The position numbers and the translations under genes are program-made. The notes beneath the pieces were generated by a model. The model saw nothing but the letters and a program-made list of their open reading frames with translations. It was not told where the DNA came from and searched no databases. From the NCBI RefSeq assembly GCF_042477335.2, contig NC_091260.1, positions 53,091,001-53,155,000 of the forward strand: a stretch of DNA of 64,000 nucleotides, given 5' to 3'. This DNA is from Ovis canadensis. Taxonomy: Eukaryota > Chordata > Mammalia > Artiodactyla > Bovidae. Shown piece by piece: positions 43,690 to 55,975 of this stretch (its first letter is position 1; each line of letters starts with the position of its first letter).

Positions 43690-44455
43690 GTATCATTTTT
43701 AGTTTTTTAAAAGTTAAGCTTTTTATCTTGAGATAGTTGTAGATTCATTTGTTGTTAAAAGAACCACTACAGAGAATATTAAAAAGCAGAGACATTACTT
43801 TTCTAACAAAGGTCCATCTAGTCAAGGCTATGCTTTTTCCAGTAGTCATGTATGGATGTGAGAGTTGGACTATAAACAAAGCTGAATGCTGAAGAATTGA
43901 TGCTTTTGAACTGTGGTGTTGAAGAATATGCTCGAGAGTCCCTTAAAGGAGATCAGTCCTAAGTGTTCATTGGAAGGACTGATGTTGAAGCCAAAACTCC
44001 AATACTTGGGCCACCTGATGCAAACAGCTGACTCATTTGAAAAGACCCTGATGGTGGGAAAGATTGAGGGTAGGAGGATAAGGGGATGATAGAGAATGAG
44101 ATGGTTGGATAGCATCACCAACTCAATGGACATGAGTTTGAGTAGACTCTGGGAGTTGGTGATGGACAGGGAGGCCTGGCATGCTGTGGTCCATGGGGTT
44201 GCAAAAAGTCAGACACAACTGAGCAACTGAACTGAACTGAACTGAACTGACAGAGAAGTCCCATGTACCCTCTCCCCACTCCCCTACTGCCGTCACCCAC
44301 CACCAATGGTAACATCTTGCAAAGTTACTATCCAGTATCACAGACACGATTGGCAAGTCAAGATGCCCAAGATTATCATCACAACTATCATTCACATTGC
44401 TCTTTCAGACACACTTATTTCCCTCCTGCCTCCATCCACCCCTTAGGTTTTGAAA
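43690..44455 (-). repeat. Old L1-type repeat split by BovB (tentative)
   Basis: TCTTGAGATAGTTGTAGATT on the left and AGAGAAGTCCCATGTACCCT, GGTAACATCTTGCAAAGTTA on the right form one older repeat around the BovB. Confidence 0.5.
43777..44249 (+). repeat. BovB LINE 3' end
   Basis: TSD ACAGAGAA at 43769-43776 and 44250-44257. It is 473 bases, ends in (CTGAA)n and lacks about 20 bases near 43940 relative to other copies. Confidence 0.93.
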
Positions 44456-44676
44456 AGTAAAAGTGAAACTGTTCATTGCTCTGTCGTGTCTGACTCTTTG
44501 CCACCCCATGGACTGTAGCCCTCCAGGCTCCTTTGTCCATGGAATTCTCCAGGTAAGAATACTGGAGTGGGTTGCCATTCACTTTTCCAGGGTATTTTCC
44601 TGAGCCAAGGATTGAACCTGGGTCTCCTGTACTGCAGGTAGATTCTTTACTGTCTGAGCCACTAGGGAAGCCCGCC
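44456..44676 (-). repeat. Bov-tA SINE
   Basis: AGTGAAACTGTTCATTGCTC to GAGCCACTAGGGAAGCCC. CCTTAGGTTT / CCTAAGTTT on the flanks is a likely TSD. Confidence 0.88.
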
Positions 44677-44870
44677 TAAGTTTACATTTTATATTTAAAT
44701 TCATGATCCATTTTGAGTTAATTTTTGTATAAAGTGTGAGACTTAGTTAAAGGTTCATTTTCTTTCTTTTCTCCCTTCCCTCCTTCCTTCTCTCCCTCCC
44801 TCCCTTCTTCCTTTCTTCCTTTTTCCTCTTCTTCTCCCCCCACCCCACTTTCCTTACTTTCTCTCTGTTT
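44677..44870 (-). repeat. L1 ORF2 scrap and polypyrimidine tract
   Basis: 44690-44756 is antisense L1 (CCATTTTGAGTTAATTTTTG). 44757-44870 is a CCTT/TTTC-rich pyrimidine run. Confidence 0.7.
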
Positions 44871-44879
44871 TTCAAAGTA

Positions 44880-45205
44880 TCATGCCCATTCTGGCCTTAT
44901 TGTTTTTGCATGGACAGTTTCCTCTCTCCATAGAACACTCTGCTCTCAGTTTTCTACATAGCTTCTCCTTCTTATCTTTCAGATCCCAGCTTGTGGTCTT
45001 CCCTGACTGCACAATCTAAAGTCTACACTCCTCCAATATTCTATCACATTGCCTAGATAACCCAGATAATGTGGGTAATCTACAGTACCTGATATTTTCT
45101 TCTCTTTTTTGCTTAACTTTCCTTTCCCTCACCCTATCTTGTTCACACATGTTAACCTATGTTTCATAATAAGCACTCAGTAAATAGAAGTTGAATGAAT
45201 GAAAG
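44880..45205 (+). repeat. LINE-2 3' end
   Basis: GTGGTCTTCCCTGACTGCAC, ATTCTATCACATTGCCTAGA and AGCACTCAGTAAATAGAAGT with a GAATGAATG end follow L2 order. Confidence 0.72.
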
Positions 45206-45577
45206 TGTTCATTTCATTATTTCATCTTTATACTGCTCCAGGCTTCTGTAGACCTTTCCAGCCTGTGGTTTCACAATGAGATTATAGATCCTTGACTACC
45301 CAGGCAATGGTTTGAATACCATCTGTTGAATTCCAGAATTGAATCTGCTTAAATGGTCCCTGTGCCACTTCTGGTGGGTTCCCAGGGCCCTGGCTCCCCG
45401 TCATGGCAAGGTGATGTTGCCTCTGCTACAAGGCCCTCCTGGGTCCATCACTCTACAAGTGATGGTGGCGTGGTGACTGCCACCATCGTGTTGACTTTGG
45501 CAAGTGGATACTGCAGTCAGCTTTGCTAGTCTCATTCAGGCTTTTCCTTAGTTCTGCAAAACATATCAGAGTCCATA
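45206..45577. other. Intronic, nothing recognised
   Basis: No supported repeat or exon. Confidence 0.4.
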
Positions 45578-45842
45578 CTGTAATTTTAATTTATTTATTT
45601 ATTGGCTGTGCTGGGTTATCATTGCTTCATGTGCAGATTTTCTCTAGTTGCATTGAGCAGGGGCTACTCTTCATTGTGGTGGGCGGACTTGTCATTGCAG
45701 TGGCTTCTCTTGTTGGGAAGCCTGGGCTCTTGACACATGGGCTCAGTAGTTGCAGTTCTTGGACTCTAGAGTGTGTGGGCTCAGTAGTTTTGGCACATGT
45801 GCTTAGTTGCTCTTCGGCATGTGGAATCTTTCCAGACCTTTC
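45578..45842 (-). repeat. Long CHR-type SINE, head missing or diverged
   Basis: TTATTGGCTGTGCTGGGTTA and CTCAGTAGTTGCAGTTCTTG are the tRNA-unrelated body. The end GGAATCTTTCCAGACC is a diverged B-box side. Confidence 0.7.
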
Positions 45843-46004
45843 AGCAAGATTTCTTTAAAGATTTGCATGCAAAAGGAAGGAAAGTACAAAACAAGTAATA
45901 ACCTAAAGCTTCTGCTCACCTTGGTTGTGCTTTGAGCCTAGGCTGAGCTTCAAGAGAATCTCTAATCAAGCCCTTGGCCTTTTGCTGTGTAGCAAGAATT
46001 GCCC

Positions 46005-46205
46005 TGGACTTCTCTGGTGGCCTGGACATTGAAGAATCTGCCTGCAGTGTGGAAAAATTGGGTTCGATCCCTGGGTTGGGAAGATGTCCTGGAGAAGGGA
46101 ATGGCTGCCCACTCCAGTATTCTTGCCTGGAGAATCCCATAGACAGAGGAGCCAGGCAGGCTATGGCCCATGGGGTTGCAAAGAGTTGAACACGACTGAG
46201 TGACG

Positions 46206-46208
<3 letters not shown>
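46005..46208 (+). repeat. Bov-tA SINE
   Basis: GACTTCTCTGGTGGCCTGGA head, GGGTTCGATCCCTGGGTTGG B-box region, then an intact 3' half running straight into an AC repeat. Confidence 0.9.

Positions 46209-46275
<67 letters not shown>
46206..46275 (+). repeat. (AC)n microsatellite at a SINE tail
   Basis: About 35 dinucleotides with one interruption (CAACAC near 46240). It begins directly at the Bov-tA 3' end (GACGAACACAC). Confidence 0.95.
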
Positions 46276-46278
<3 letters not shown>

Positions 46279-47473
46279 TCACCCAACACCAGTCTCCAGG
46301 GTAAGGGATGCACTGAAACATAGTTTTCTTCTAAGGCTTAGGCCCCAGTCATGAGGCCTCTGAGAAAGGGGGAGTTTCCCCATCTTTGTTTCTAGTTCTT
46401 TTTTCCAGAAGTTTCTTTCAAAGAATAGAAAAGAAGAGAATAGGTATTCTTTTTCAAAGAATATCTACTATCTTCAGGGAAATTCCCAACCTAAAGGCGC
46501 TTTAGGGTCCCATCAGGCAGTTTGTGTGTTACAAACCCTAAAAGATACCCCATCTAGGGAACTCAGGGCTGGAACCCAGCTCAGGCTCTTCCAGCTAAAC
46601 CATGTCCTGGCTCTAGGAGGAAGAGGGGTCTTTTTATAATCCCTTTGGCCAAAGAGGAGCACTTTTTGTACTTAGCTTTAGATGAGGTGACTTTTAAATT
46701 CATTTGTCTGGAGGGGGCTTCTGTTAACATTTCATCTGCTTCTCTTGCAATCGCCCTCTCTTGCAATGTGCACAAGCATGTTCTCTGCAGTAGTCCCAGA
46801 GCCCTCCTCCCATAGGACTTGACTCTGTGGACCCCAGGTGACAGTCACAGAACACAGCCATTCATCCTCAGCATGTTTCCCAAAGCCTGAGGTGTTCAGT
46901 TTCAAATAACAGTGTGGAGAGTTGGGGGCTGTGTGCATTAGAAACAGATCTTTTTCAACTGAGCTACAGTTAAGTCCTGACTGAGTGCCTTTCCCAGTCT
47001 CCCCTTTGATTCAAGGTGAAGAACAAGCCTGTCTTGTTTCCTGAAACTCTGGAGTCTTTACTTCTAACCTCCAGTGAACAACAGCTTGAGCTGGAACACA
47101 AGGGAGGGGTCTTCTCATGAAGAATCAATTCCATGAAGGGTCAGTTCCTGTCAATATATGTAGAGAAAAAATATGGCTCTGTAAAGACACCCAAAACAGT
47201 GAAATATTTCTGCTGAGATAAATAACCCACAAGCTGCGTTTGAAGGCATCCTTTTCATTCTTTGTTTAGCCATCTTCACATTGAAGTGAAAGGATTTTAA
47301 TCTTTGTCCCCAGAACAAATGGAAAAGATACTCTGAAAGGAAATTGAACGTTTGGATGCAGGACAGTATGAAACTTGGGAATTGTTTTCCAGCTTCTAAC
47401 CAGCCAGGTATCAGCTTTTTTGCTAGAAAATGCTGTTACAGTAATTTTAACAATTTAAATTTTGTTAGGTTCT
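46276..47473. other. Intronic, unique-looking
   Basis: No recognised repeat in 1.2 kb. Short minus-strand frames (46938-46581) lack motifs. Confidence 0.45.
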
Positions 47474-47479
47474 AATGTT

Positions 47480-47962
47480 CAAAGACATTACTTTGCCAAC
47501 AAAGTTCCGTCTAGTCAAAGCTATGGTTTTTCTAGTAGTCATGTATGGATGTGAGAGTTTGACTATAAAGAAAGCTGATTGCCAAAGAATTGATGCTTTT
47601 GAATTGTGGTATTGGAGAAGACTCTTGAGAGTCCCTTGGACTGCAAGGAGATCCAACGAGTCCTTCCTAAAGGAGATCAGTCCAGGCTGTTCATTGGAAG
47701 GACTGATGCTAAAGCTGAAACTCCAATACTTTGGCCACATGATGTGAAGAGCTGACTCATTGGAAAAGACCCTGATGCTGGGAAAGATTGAAAGCAAGAA
47801 GAGAAGTGACGACAGAGGATGAGATGGTTGAATGGCATCACCAACTCAATGGACATGAGTTTGAGTAAGCTCTGGGAATTGGTGATGGACAGGGAGGCCT
47901 GGCCTGCTGCAGTCCATTGGGTTGCAAAGAGTTGAACACAACTGAGTGACTGAACTGAACTG
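47480..47962 (+). repeat. BovB LINE 3' end
   Basis: CATTACTTTGCCAACAAAGT to CTGAACTGAACTG. AATGTT on both sides (47474-47479, 47963-47968) is a short likely TSD. Confidence 0.92.
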
Positions 47963-47968
47963 AATGTT

Positions 47969-49334
47969 AAAAAATGCAAGAATTAAGTGTTCCCTTCATT
48001 TTGCTATGTGAATGCTACAAATGAGGTTAGTGGTATTTAAGAATCTCTGTGTCTACTGAGAAGATGTGCTTTATACTACATCACTGACTCTCTCAAGTGC
48101 CATTGAGTTCTTGGCCCAGATGAGAAATCCTAGTGATTCTTTGCCCTATAACCAAAGAATGTAACTGTTCCTGCCCTCGTGTTCTTGGACTGCGGCTGAG
48201 GCCTGGGGTGCTGGAGCTGAGGAATGAAACTCGTTGGCAGAGCTGTGTGGGAAAACTTCCTCAGTGTGGCTTCTTGCCTGCTTCACCATGCGGAACTTGG
48301 TGGCTCATTTGCAGAAAGCACGCATTTGAGTTGCAGTATGCCTGTGTGTCAGAGTCTGTTGTTCCTTGCCAGGGGGAGGGACAGAAATGTTCTGTGTATC
48401 TCCTGACTCTGTTCCCAGGCTGAGGAATTCTCCATGACCCCTGACCTTTGGGGGTTGCCTGATAAGACCCATGCTTACTCAGATATGAGACTTTGGAGTG
48501 GGGCCCCTGGCTGGTGGGAGAGTCCTTTCATCACTATTAATGCTTTGTGTTACAGGCTCATAAACATGAGCATTTCTTTCCCTCCCTTCTCTCCCTTTTT
48601 GTCTTTCTGCTTACTTTTTAGTTCATCAGGTTCATTTTGTGACTCCTCAACTTGATAGACTGAAAGTGGGAGAGAGACTTGAAGAATCAGTAGTTCAAGA
48701 AGCAGTGATCATGAATCACTTCTTCCCTATGGTCCAGGCATTGTGCAGGAGAGAAATGACCATCAGCTGTGATGGGAGATGAGTGCCCGGATGTTCTGTT
48801 TATTATGAGGTCATTTACTTGGCTCATGGTCCACACAAATGCTGTGTAGAGATGTTACCCGCCTCTTCTTTGGAGACTTGACTTTGTGTCCAGGGTTTCT
48901 CACGAGATGTTTACATATTAATATTTATCTCCTTTTTTTTTTGATCCAGCATGACTCATAGGTCCATGGAACTTAAATATTAGCTTTCAGAAAGATCTGG
49001 TTCCCTTCAAAAATATCTCCATTGATTGACAGATATTAATAAGAATTTTGAGAAATGAGAAAACAGGAGGCCTGGGTTTTAGGCTTTGTAATTGAAAAAA
49101 ATGTTTTACTTGATTTTTTGAGATGGTCTTTCAGTATGAGAGGACCAATGTATTTTTAACCACCAGATAACTCATGTCAGAGAGACACAGCCAGGTTGGG
49201 GGTGATGGCATATTTTTCACATGGAGTGATCTCACTGATTCGGGAGTCAGAGGAACTGAGATCAATGCTTACTAACCATGTGACCTTAGATGGGATCCTT
49301 TGCCTTTTTGGGTTTCTTGTTTGAGTGGACTGTG
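47969..49334. other. Intronic, unique-looking
   Basis: No repeat recognised. A 96-codon frame at 48133-48423 has no known motif and no convincing splice context. Confidence 0.45.
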
Positions 49335-49490
49335 GCCTATGGACAGCAGAGTGAGCACCACCTGGGAGCTTGTTAGAAAGGCAGATTCTTAGCTCCTACC
49401 CCTCATCTGCTGAAACAGAATATAAACTTTAACAGGAGTCTCATGGAATTTGCATGTGCATTAAAATTTGACAAGCACTGGCCTGTCAAA
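49335..49490 (+). repeat. MER5-like DNA transposon remnant
   Basis: AGCACCACCTGGGAGCTTGT and ATTTGCATGTGCATTAAAAT fit the hAT MER5 pattern, strongly diverged. Confidence 0.5.
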
Positions 49491-51410
49491 CCCAGAGACC
49501 TTAATTCTATTTGAGTTCATTCTTTCACAAATTACATCCTTTTGGCAAATTGTTTGCTCAGATGCCTAGTGATGCATAGATGTAGTTGGGGCTGGGGGAC
49601 GCTGCTCTTCTAATCAGTGTTGATGACTGAAAGGGTATAAGAGGAATCTTAGATACTGTGATATAATAGAAAAAGATGGAAAAGGTACATGGACCCCTGA
49701 ACGCCAGGTAGGTGGGTTATTGTGGGCAGGTGTACCCACTGTCATCATGGGCTGCTCTCTGTCCTCTGCAGTCTCTTGTTATGTTAGAGTCTGTGGACAG
49801 CTTCCGGTGATTCTCAGGCTGTTTCGTTCTCATCTCTTTGGTGTATGTGCTAAGTAGCAATCTCTTGCTTCCATATTTCATCTAGGCTGTTGAGAAGAGA
49901 AAAGCTTTATGGGCCTTAGAAACCTGAAGAAAATAATAATAACCAACACTGTTCTGACTTTCATCCCCTTCCCAAAGAGAAGGAGACTTGATGCTACATT
50001 TGGGTTCAGAATGAGAAGATCTTGATGTTTATAAATGTTCCCTTACGAGATTGTAAGTGTGGCATTTTCCAGAATGTTCATGCAAGTCTAGGTACAAAAG
50101 GCAAAGCAAGAATGGGGCTCCCGTCTCAGCTCTGGGAGGACGCTGTCCATGCTGACAGGACTGCTTATAATAGTGCCCCTGCCCCCTCAGATCACAGGGA
50201 TGGGAGACATGACCTCTGCTCCTGGGCTGGGCCACCTTACTTTCATTAAATTCTAATCTTTGACTAAATACATTGGGGCCTGAGAGAAAGTGCACATATG
50301 TTTCTGTTTCCACTTTTTCATAAGCATCTGTTTGTTAGTACCAAGAGGTCCTGTTTACCTTCTTCATGGATTATACCTGGTTATCTGTTTTAAGGCTTTT
50401 CAAATAGTTTAGCACTGAAAATCTTCCTCTAAACAAACACGTTAAAGAAAAAAAGACCTGAGATTTCCCAATAGTATGTGTTGTTGGATTTGCTGATTTC
50501 CCTGCTTGAGATAAGCCAGGAGCTCATTTAGAGTGACTTTTCTATACCAGTGCCTCCTTCCAGACCCAGCTTCATTGACTTCCAGACCACACATCCTCAC
50601 TGCAATCCCTTCAAGGCTCTGCAGTGAAACTGGCTGGGAGGACAGAGAGCTATTCTGAGAAACCGATTTATCAGTTACAAAAGTTCATACTAAGCAGTCC
50701 CATTTCGTGTCATTGACTCACCCCTTCACCAGGCCCTGACCACCCGCCACTCTGCTTATAGACAGATTTTTCTCTGGAAATTTTTTCCTCACTTGCTTTG
50801 GTCCCAAGGAATGAGTCACACAATTCAAAAAGGCACAGCTTCCAGCCTCTGACTAGGTCATCAGATAGTACTACTTTCCTTCCAAGCAGGCTTCCTTTCT
50901 TCTAACAAGTTTTTTTTTTTTTTTTTTTTTTAAGTTTACAACTGAACTTCTCTCTTTACAATCTTCCAACATTCTTGGCTTATCTCTAAGGACCAATTTT
51001 CTCCCCCAGTTGTGGGTTTTCTGGGCTCTCTCTTTGGCTTTCCTTTTTCTTACAATTTTTATTTTTATAATTTTTAAAAGCACATCTGCAGAACAAACTC
51101 ACAAGTTGAGCTGTTTGTTCAATAAGGCTTATTTAACTTATGAGACGTGTATGTAGAACTTTGAAAATAATTTATATATTTCAAATATATGTTGATACTA
51201 TATCTAATTTTAAATATGTATAACTCATATAACTTATATAACAAGTTATTTAACTTATTTATATAAATTTCTTACCTCTTTTCTAATCTCTATGTAGCTT
51301 GATATGCAAAGAACATGAGCTGCTCATAGAGTTTCTAGACAAATTGGTGTTTATTGCAAATATAGGAGCAGACTGTGTGTGTGTGTGTGTCTTAAGAGTG
51401 GGGTAGAGAG
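49491..51410. other. Intronic, unique-looking with simple repeats
   Basis: It holds a T run (about 50911-50932), an AT-rich zone at 51130-51260 and a GT run at about 51373-51390. No exon or gene. Confidence 0.45.
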
Positions 51411-51920
51411 TTGTTGTTCAGTCTCAAAGATGTGTCTGACTCTTTGAGACCCCATGGATTCCAGCATACCCATCTCTTCTATCTTCCACTGTCTCCTGGA
51501 GTTTGCTCAAATTCATGTCCATTGAGTCAGTGATACTGTCTAACCATCTCATCCTCTGCTGCTCCTTTCTCCTTTTGCCCTCAGTCTTTCCCAGCATCAG
51601 GGTCTTTTCCAATGAGTCAGCTCTTCACATCAGGTGGCCAAAGTATTGGAGTTTCAGCTTTAGCATCAGTCCTTCCAATGAATATTCAGGACTGATCTCC
51701 TTTAGGATTGACTGGTTTGACTTCCTTGCAGTCCAAGGGACTCTCAAGAGCCTTCTCCTGCACCACAATTTGAAAGTATCAATTGTTTGGCACTCAGCCT
51801 TCTTTTACAGTCCAACTCTCATATCCATACATGACTACTGGTAAAACCATAGCCTTGACTATCTGGACCTTTGTCAGCAAAATGATGTCTCTATTTTTCA
51901 ATACACTATCTAGATTTGTC
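51411..51920 (-). repeat. Older BovB LINE, part 1 (3' part)
   Basis: Antisense BovB without a clean CAGTT repeat at its 3' end. It is interrupted after TCTAGATTTGTC by a second BovB and resumes at 54014. Confidence 0.9.
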
Positions 51921-54013
51921 TTCTCCAGTAGCATATTGGGCACCTATCAACCTGGGGAGTTCATCTTTTAGTGTTATATCTTTTTGCCTTTCCATACTGT
52001 TCATGGGGTTCTCAAGGCAAGAATACTGAGTGGTTTGCCATTCCCTTCTCCAGTGGGAGAAGTGTACAGGAGACAGTGATGAGGACCATCCCCAAGAAAA
52101 AGAAATGCAAAAAAGGCAAAATGGTTGTCTGAAGAAGCCTTACAAAGAGCTGAGAAAAAAAGAGAAGTGAAAGGCAAAGGAGAAAAGGAAAGATACACCC
52201 ATTTGAATGCAGAGTTCCAAAGAATAGCAAGGAAAGATAAGAAAGCCTTCCTCAGTGATCAGTGCAAAGAAATAGAGGAAAACATTAGAATGGGAAAGAC
52301 TAGAGATCTCTTCAGGAAAATTAGAGATACCAAGGGAATATTTCATGCAAAGATGAGCACAATAAAGGACAGAAATGGTATGGACCTAACAGAAGCAGAA
52401 GATATTAAGAAGAGGTGGCAAGAATATAGAAGAACTATACAGGAAAGATCTTCATGACCTAGATAACCACAATGGTGTGATCACTCACCTAGAGCCAGAC
52501 ATCCTATAATGCAAAGTCAAGTAGGCCTTAAGAAACATCACTACGAACAAAGCTAGTGGAGATGATGAAATTCCAGTTGAATTATTTCAAATTTTAAAAG
52601 ATGATGCTGTGAAAGTGTTACACTCAATATGCGAGCAAATTTGGAAAATGCAACAGTGCCCACAGGACTGGAAAAGGTCAGTTTTCATTCCAATCCCAAA
52701 GAAAGGCAATGCCAAACAATGTTCAAACTGCTGCGCGATTGCACTCATCTCACATACCAGTAAACTAATGCCCCCAATTTTCCAAGCCAGGCTTCATCAG
52801 TACGTGAACCATGAACTTCCAGATATTCAAGCTGGATTTAGAAAAGACAGAGGAACCAGAGATCAAATTGCCAACATCCCTTGGATCATTGAAAAAGCAC
52901 GAGAGTTCCAGAAAAACATCTACTTCTGCTTTATTGATTATACCAACGCCTTTGACTGTGTCAGTCACAGAAAACTGGGAAATTCTGAAAGAAATGGGAA
53001 TACCAGACCACCTTACCTGTCTCCTGACAAATTTGTATGCAAGTCAAGAAGCAACAGTTGGAACTGAACATGGAACAACAGACTGGTTCCAAATAGGAAA
53101 AGGAGTATATCAAGGCTGTATATTGTCACCCTGCTTATTTAACTTCTATGCAGAGTACATCATGAGAAACGCTGGGCTGGAAGAATCACAAGCTGCAATC
53201 AAGATTGCTGGGAGAAATATCAATAACCTCAGATATGCAGATGACACCACTCTTATGGCAGAAACTGAAGAGGAACTAAAGAGCTTCTTAATGAAAGTGA
53301 AAGAGGAGAGTGAAAAAGATGACTTAAAACTCAACATTCAAAAAACTAAGATCATGGTATCTGGTCCCATCACTTCATGGTAAATAGATGGAGAAATGAT
53401 GGACACAGTGACAGACTTTGTGTTTTTGGGCTCCAAAATCACTACAGATGGTGACGGCAGCCATAAAATTAAAAGACGCTTGCTCCTTGGAAGAAAAGCT
53501 ATGACCAATTTAAACAGCATTTTAAAAAGTAGAGACATTACTTTGCCAACAAAGATCCTTCTAGTCAAAGCTATGATTTTTCTTATAGTCATGTATGGAT
53601 GTGGGAGTTGGACTATAAAGAAAGCTGAGCACCGAAGAATTGATGCTTTTGAAGTGTGGTGCTAGAGAAGACTCTTGAGAGTCCCTTGGACTGCACGGAG
53701 ATCAAACCAGTCAATCCTAAAGGAAATCAGTCCTGAATACTCATTGGAAGGACTGATGCTGAAGCTGAAGCTCCAATACTTTGGCCACCTGATGCGAAGA
53801 ACTGACTCAGTGAAAAAGACTCTGATGGTGGGAAAGACTGAAGGCAGGAGGAGAAGGGGACAACAGAGGCTGAGATGGTTGGATGGTATCACTGACTCGA
53901 TAGACATGAGTTTGAGCAAGCTCTGGGAGTTGGTGATGGACAGGGAAGTCTGGCATGCTGCAGTCCATGAGGTCGCAAAGATTCAGACACGACTGAGCTA
54001 CTGAACTGAACTG
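51921..54013 (+). mobile_element. Younger BovB LINE inserted in the older one; internally deleted, non-functional
   Basis: This sense BovB of 2093 bases starts in the upstream part of the ORF (GCATATTGGGCACCTATCAA), then jumps at about 52055 to the region before the RT, so most of the endonuclease-side sequence is deleted. RT pieces lie at 52125-52457, 52609-53067 and 52811-53383. Palm motif A shows FIDYTNAFD (an N where the 8151 copy has K), motif B shows YQGCILSP, and YADD is at 53234-53245. Several frameshifts and stops separate them. The 3' end is CTGAACTGAACTG. TSD ATCTAGATTTGTC / ATCTAGGTTTGTC lies at 51908-51920 and 54014-54026. Confidence 0.93.
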
Positions 54014-54026
54014 ATCTAGGTTTGTC

Positions 54027-54565
54027 ATAGCTTTCCTTCCAAGCAGCAAACATTTTTTTAATTTCACAATTGCAGTCACTGTCTGCAGTGATTTTGGAGC
54101 CCAAGAAAATAAAAACTGTCACTGCTTCCACAATTCCCCCTTCTATTTCACATGAAGTGATGGGACCAGATGCCGTGATCTTAATTTTCTTTAATGTTGA
54201 GTTTCAAGCCAGCTTTTTCACTCTCCCCTTTTACCTACATCAAGAGGCTGTTTACTTCCCCTTCACTTTCTGCCATTAGAGTGATATCATCTGCATATCT
54301 GAGGTTGTTGATATTTCTCCTGGAAGCCTGGATTCCATCTTGTGCTTCATCCAGCCTGGCATTTCGCATGATGTACTCTGCATTTAAGTTAACTAAGCAG
54401 AGTGACAATATACAGCCTTGTCATACTCCCTCCCCAATCTTGAACCAGTCAGTTGTTGCATGTCCGGTTCTGACTTGTTTCTTGACCTGCCTACAGATTT
54501 CTCGGGAGGCAGGTCAGGTGGTCTGGTATTCCCGTCTCTTTAAGACTTTCCCACAGTTTGCTGAC
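54027..54565 (-). repeat. Older BovB LINE, part 2 (RT part)
   Basis: Continues antisense from the duplicated target TCTAGGTTTGTC into CATAGCTTTCCTTCCAAGCA, and up to the sequence coding the region before motif B. It is 5'-truncated near 54565. Confidence 0.9.
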
Positions 54566-55317
54566 AAGATGTCCACAGAAATGGGTTTGTATCTAAAGCT
54601 CTGGTTCAGAATATGGATGAAAGCACAGTGACAACTATAGGTGAAGACGTAAAAGATCCTCGATCGTCATTTGTTTGAAATGGCTCTAGAGCAGGGAGCA
54701 TGTCTGAACTTGGAGGATGGATGGAAGGCACTCATCCAGTTTCCCTTCTGACTAGTTTCTCTTCCCTTTCTCTCTGGAAGATTGTGATGCCATTTGCCTT
54801 GTCCAATGAACAGGAAAGGATTTGAGATCTATTGATAAATGCTTTACATCCCTTTTCTGGAAAGGATTCAGTTTTTTAAACTAGTTAATTCTGTTTCCAT
54901 TCAAGTGTTTTAATAAAGAGATGCAAGTTTGACAAATGGATTGTTCCTCCCTTTTAATTCAACCTCTATCCCAGCCCATTGTGATTTAGGTTTATGGAGA
55001 ATATTATTTTTTTATTAATCAAAAGCTTTGCACTTGGAGTTGAGAAACCTACACTTTATGCCTTACTGCTCCTAGTTCTCAGGAGCTCTGAGGCAAGTCC
55101 CTTAATACATCACAGTCCAAGCTTCCTTGTCTGTGGAATGAAGGCTGAACAATTTCCAAGGTCTCGTGGAATTCAGCACCTCTGACACTGTGACTAGTCT
55201 GTGACCAAGGTACTTACCATCGTTAATGTACCATTGTTTACCAATGCAAGGTTCATCGATGGTGTCTCAAATGGTAAGATTTCCTTCTTTTTAAAGGCTG
55301 AATACTGTTCCTTGGTG

Positions 55318-55318
<1 letters not shown>
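54566..55318. other. Intronic, nothing recognised
   Basis: No supported repeat or exon. Confidence 0.4.

Positions 55319-55320
<2 letters not shown>

Positions 55321-55357
<37 letters not shown>
55321..55357 (+). repeat. (TG)n microsatellite
   Basis: About 18 uninterrupted TG units at the border of an L1 fragment. Confidence 0.95.
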
Positions 55358-55359
<2 letters not shown>

Positions 55360-55975
55360 TTCATACTTTCTTTGTCTGTTATCTGTTGATGAACATTCGG
55401 TTATTTTCATGTTTTTGCTTTCGTGAACAATGTTGTGATGAATGTGGGAGTGCAGATAGCCCACTGTGATCCTGATTTCAATTCTTCTGAGTATCTACCC
55501 GGAAGTGGCATTGGTGGATTGTATGGTAGTTCTCCTTTTAAGTTTTTGTGAAATATCCATACTATTTTCCAAAGCAGTGGCACTGTTTCACATTCCCACC
55601 CACAGTGTATAAGGGTTCAGCTTCTCCACATCCTTCTCAACCTTGTCAGCTTTTCTTTTTTTACTCCCCATGTTGTTCAATACATTCTTTTTCTTTTTAA
55701 AATGTTTATTTGGCTGTGCTGGGTCTTGAGGCACACAGGATCTTAGTTCCTGGGCTAGGGATTGCACTCACATGCTCTGCAGTGCAAGGTGGATTCTCAA
55801 CCACAGGACCACAAGGGAAGTCCTAGCTTTTTTTTTTTTTTTTTTGCTAATAGCCATTCTGACAGGTGTGAGTTGATACCTCACCGAGGTTTTGATTTGC
55901 ATTTCCCTGATGATTAATGATGTTGAACATCTTCTCATATACCCTTTGGCTATTCGTAGTCTTCCTTTAAAGGTT
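55358..55975 (-). repeat. Old LINE-1 ORF2 end, split by CHR SINE
   Basis: TTTCACATTCCCACCCACAG and TTTGATTTGCATTTCCCTGA are antisense landmarks on the two sides of the SINE. Confidence 0.8.
55690..55845 (-). repeat. CHR-type SINE inside L1
   Basis: TTTGGCTGTGCTGGGTCTTG, a shortened body, then ACCACAAGGGAAGTCCTAGC and a T run. The body is internally deleted. Confidence 0.8.

Noticed and set aside
48133..48423. Possible ADAMTS12 exon 3
   Set aside because: The peptide does not resemble the rest of the propeptide or the metalloprotease domain, and the flanks are not convincing splice sites.
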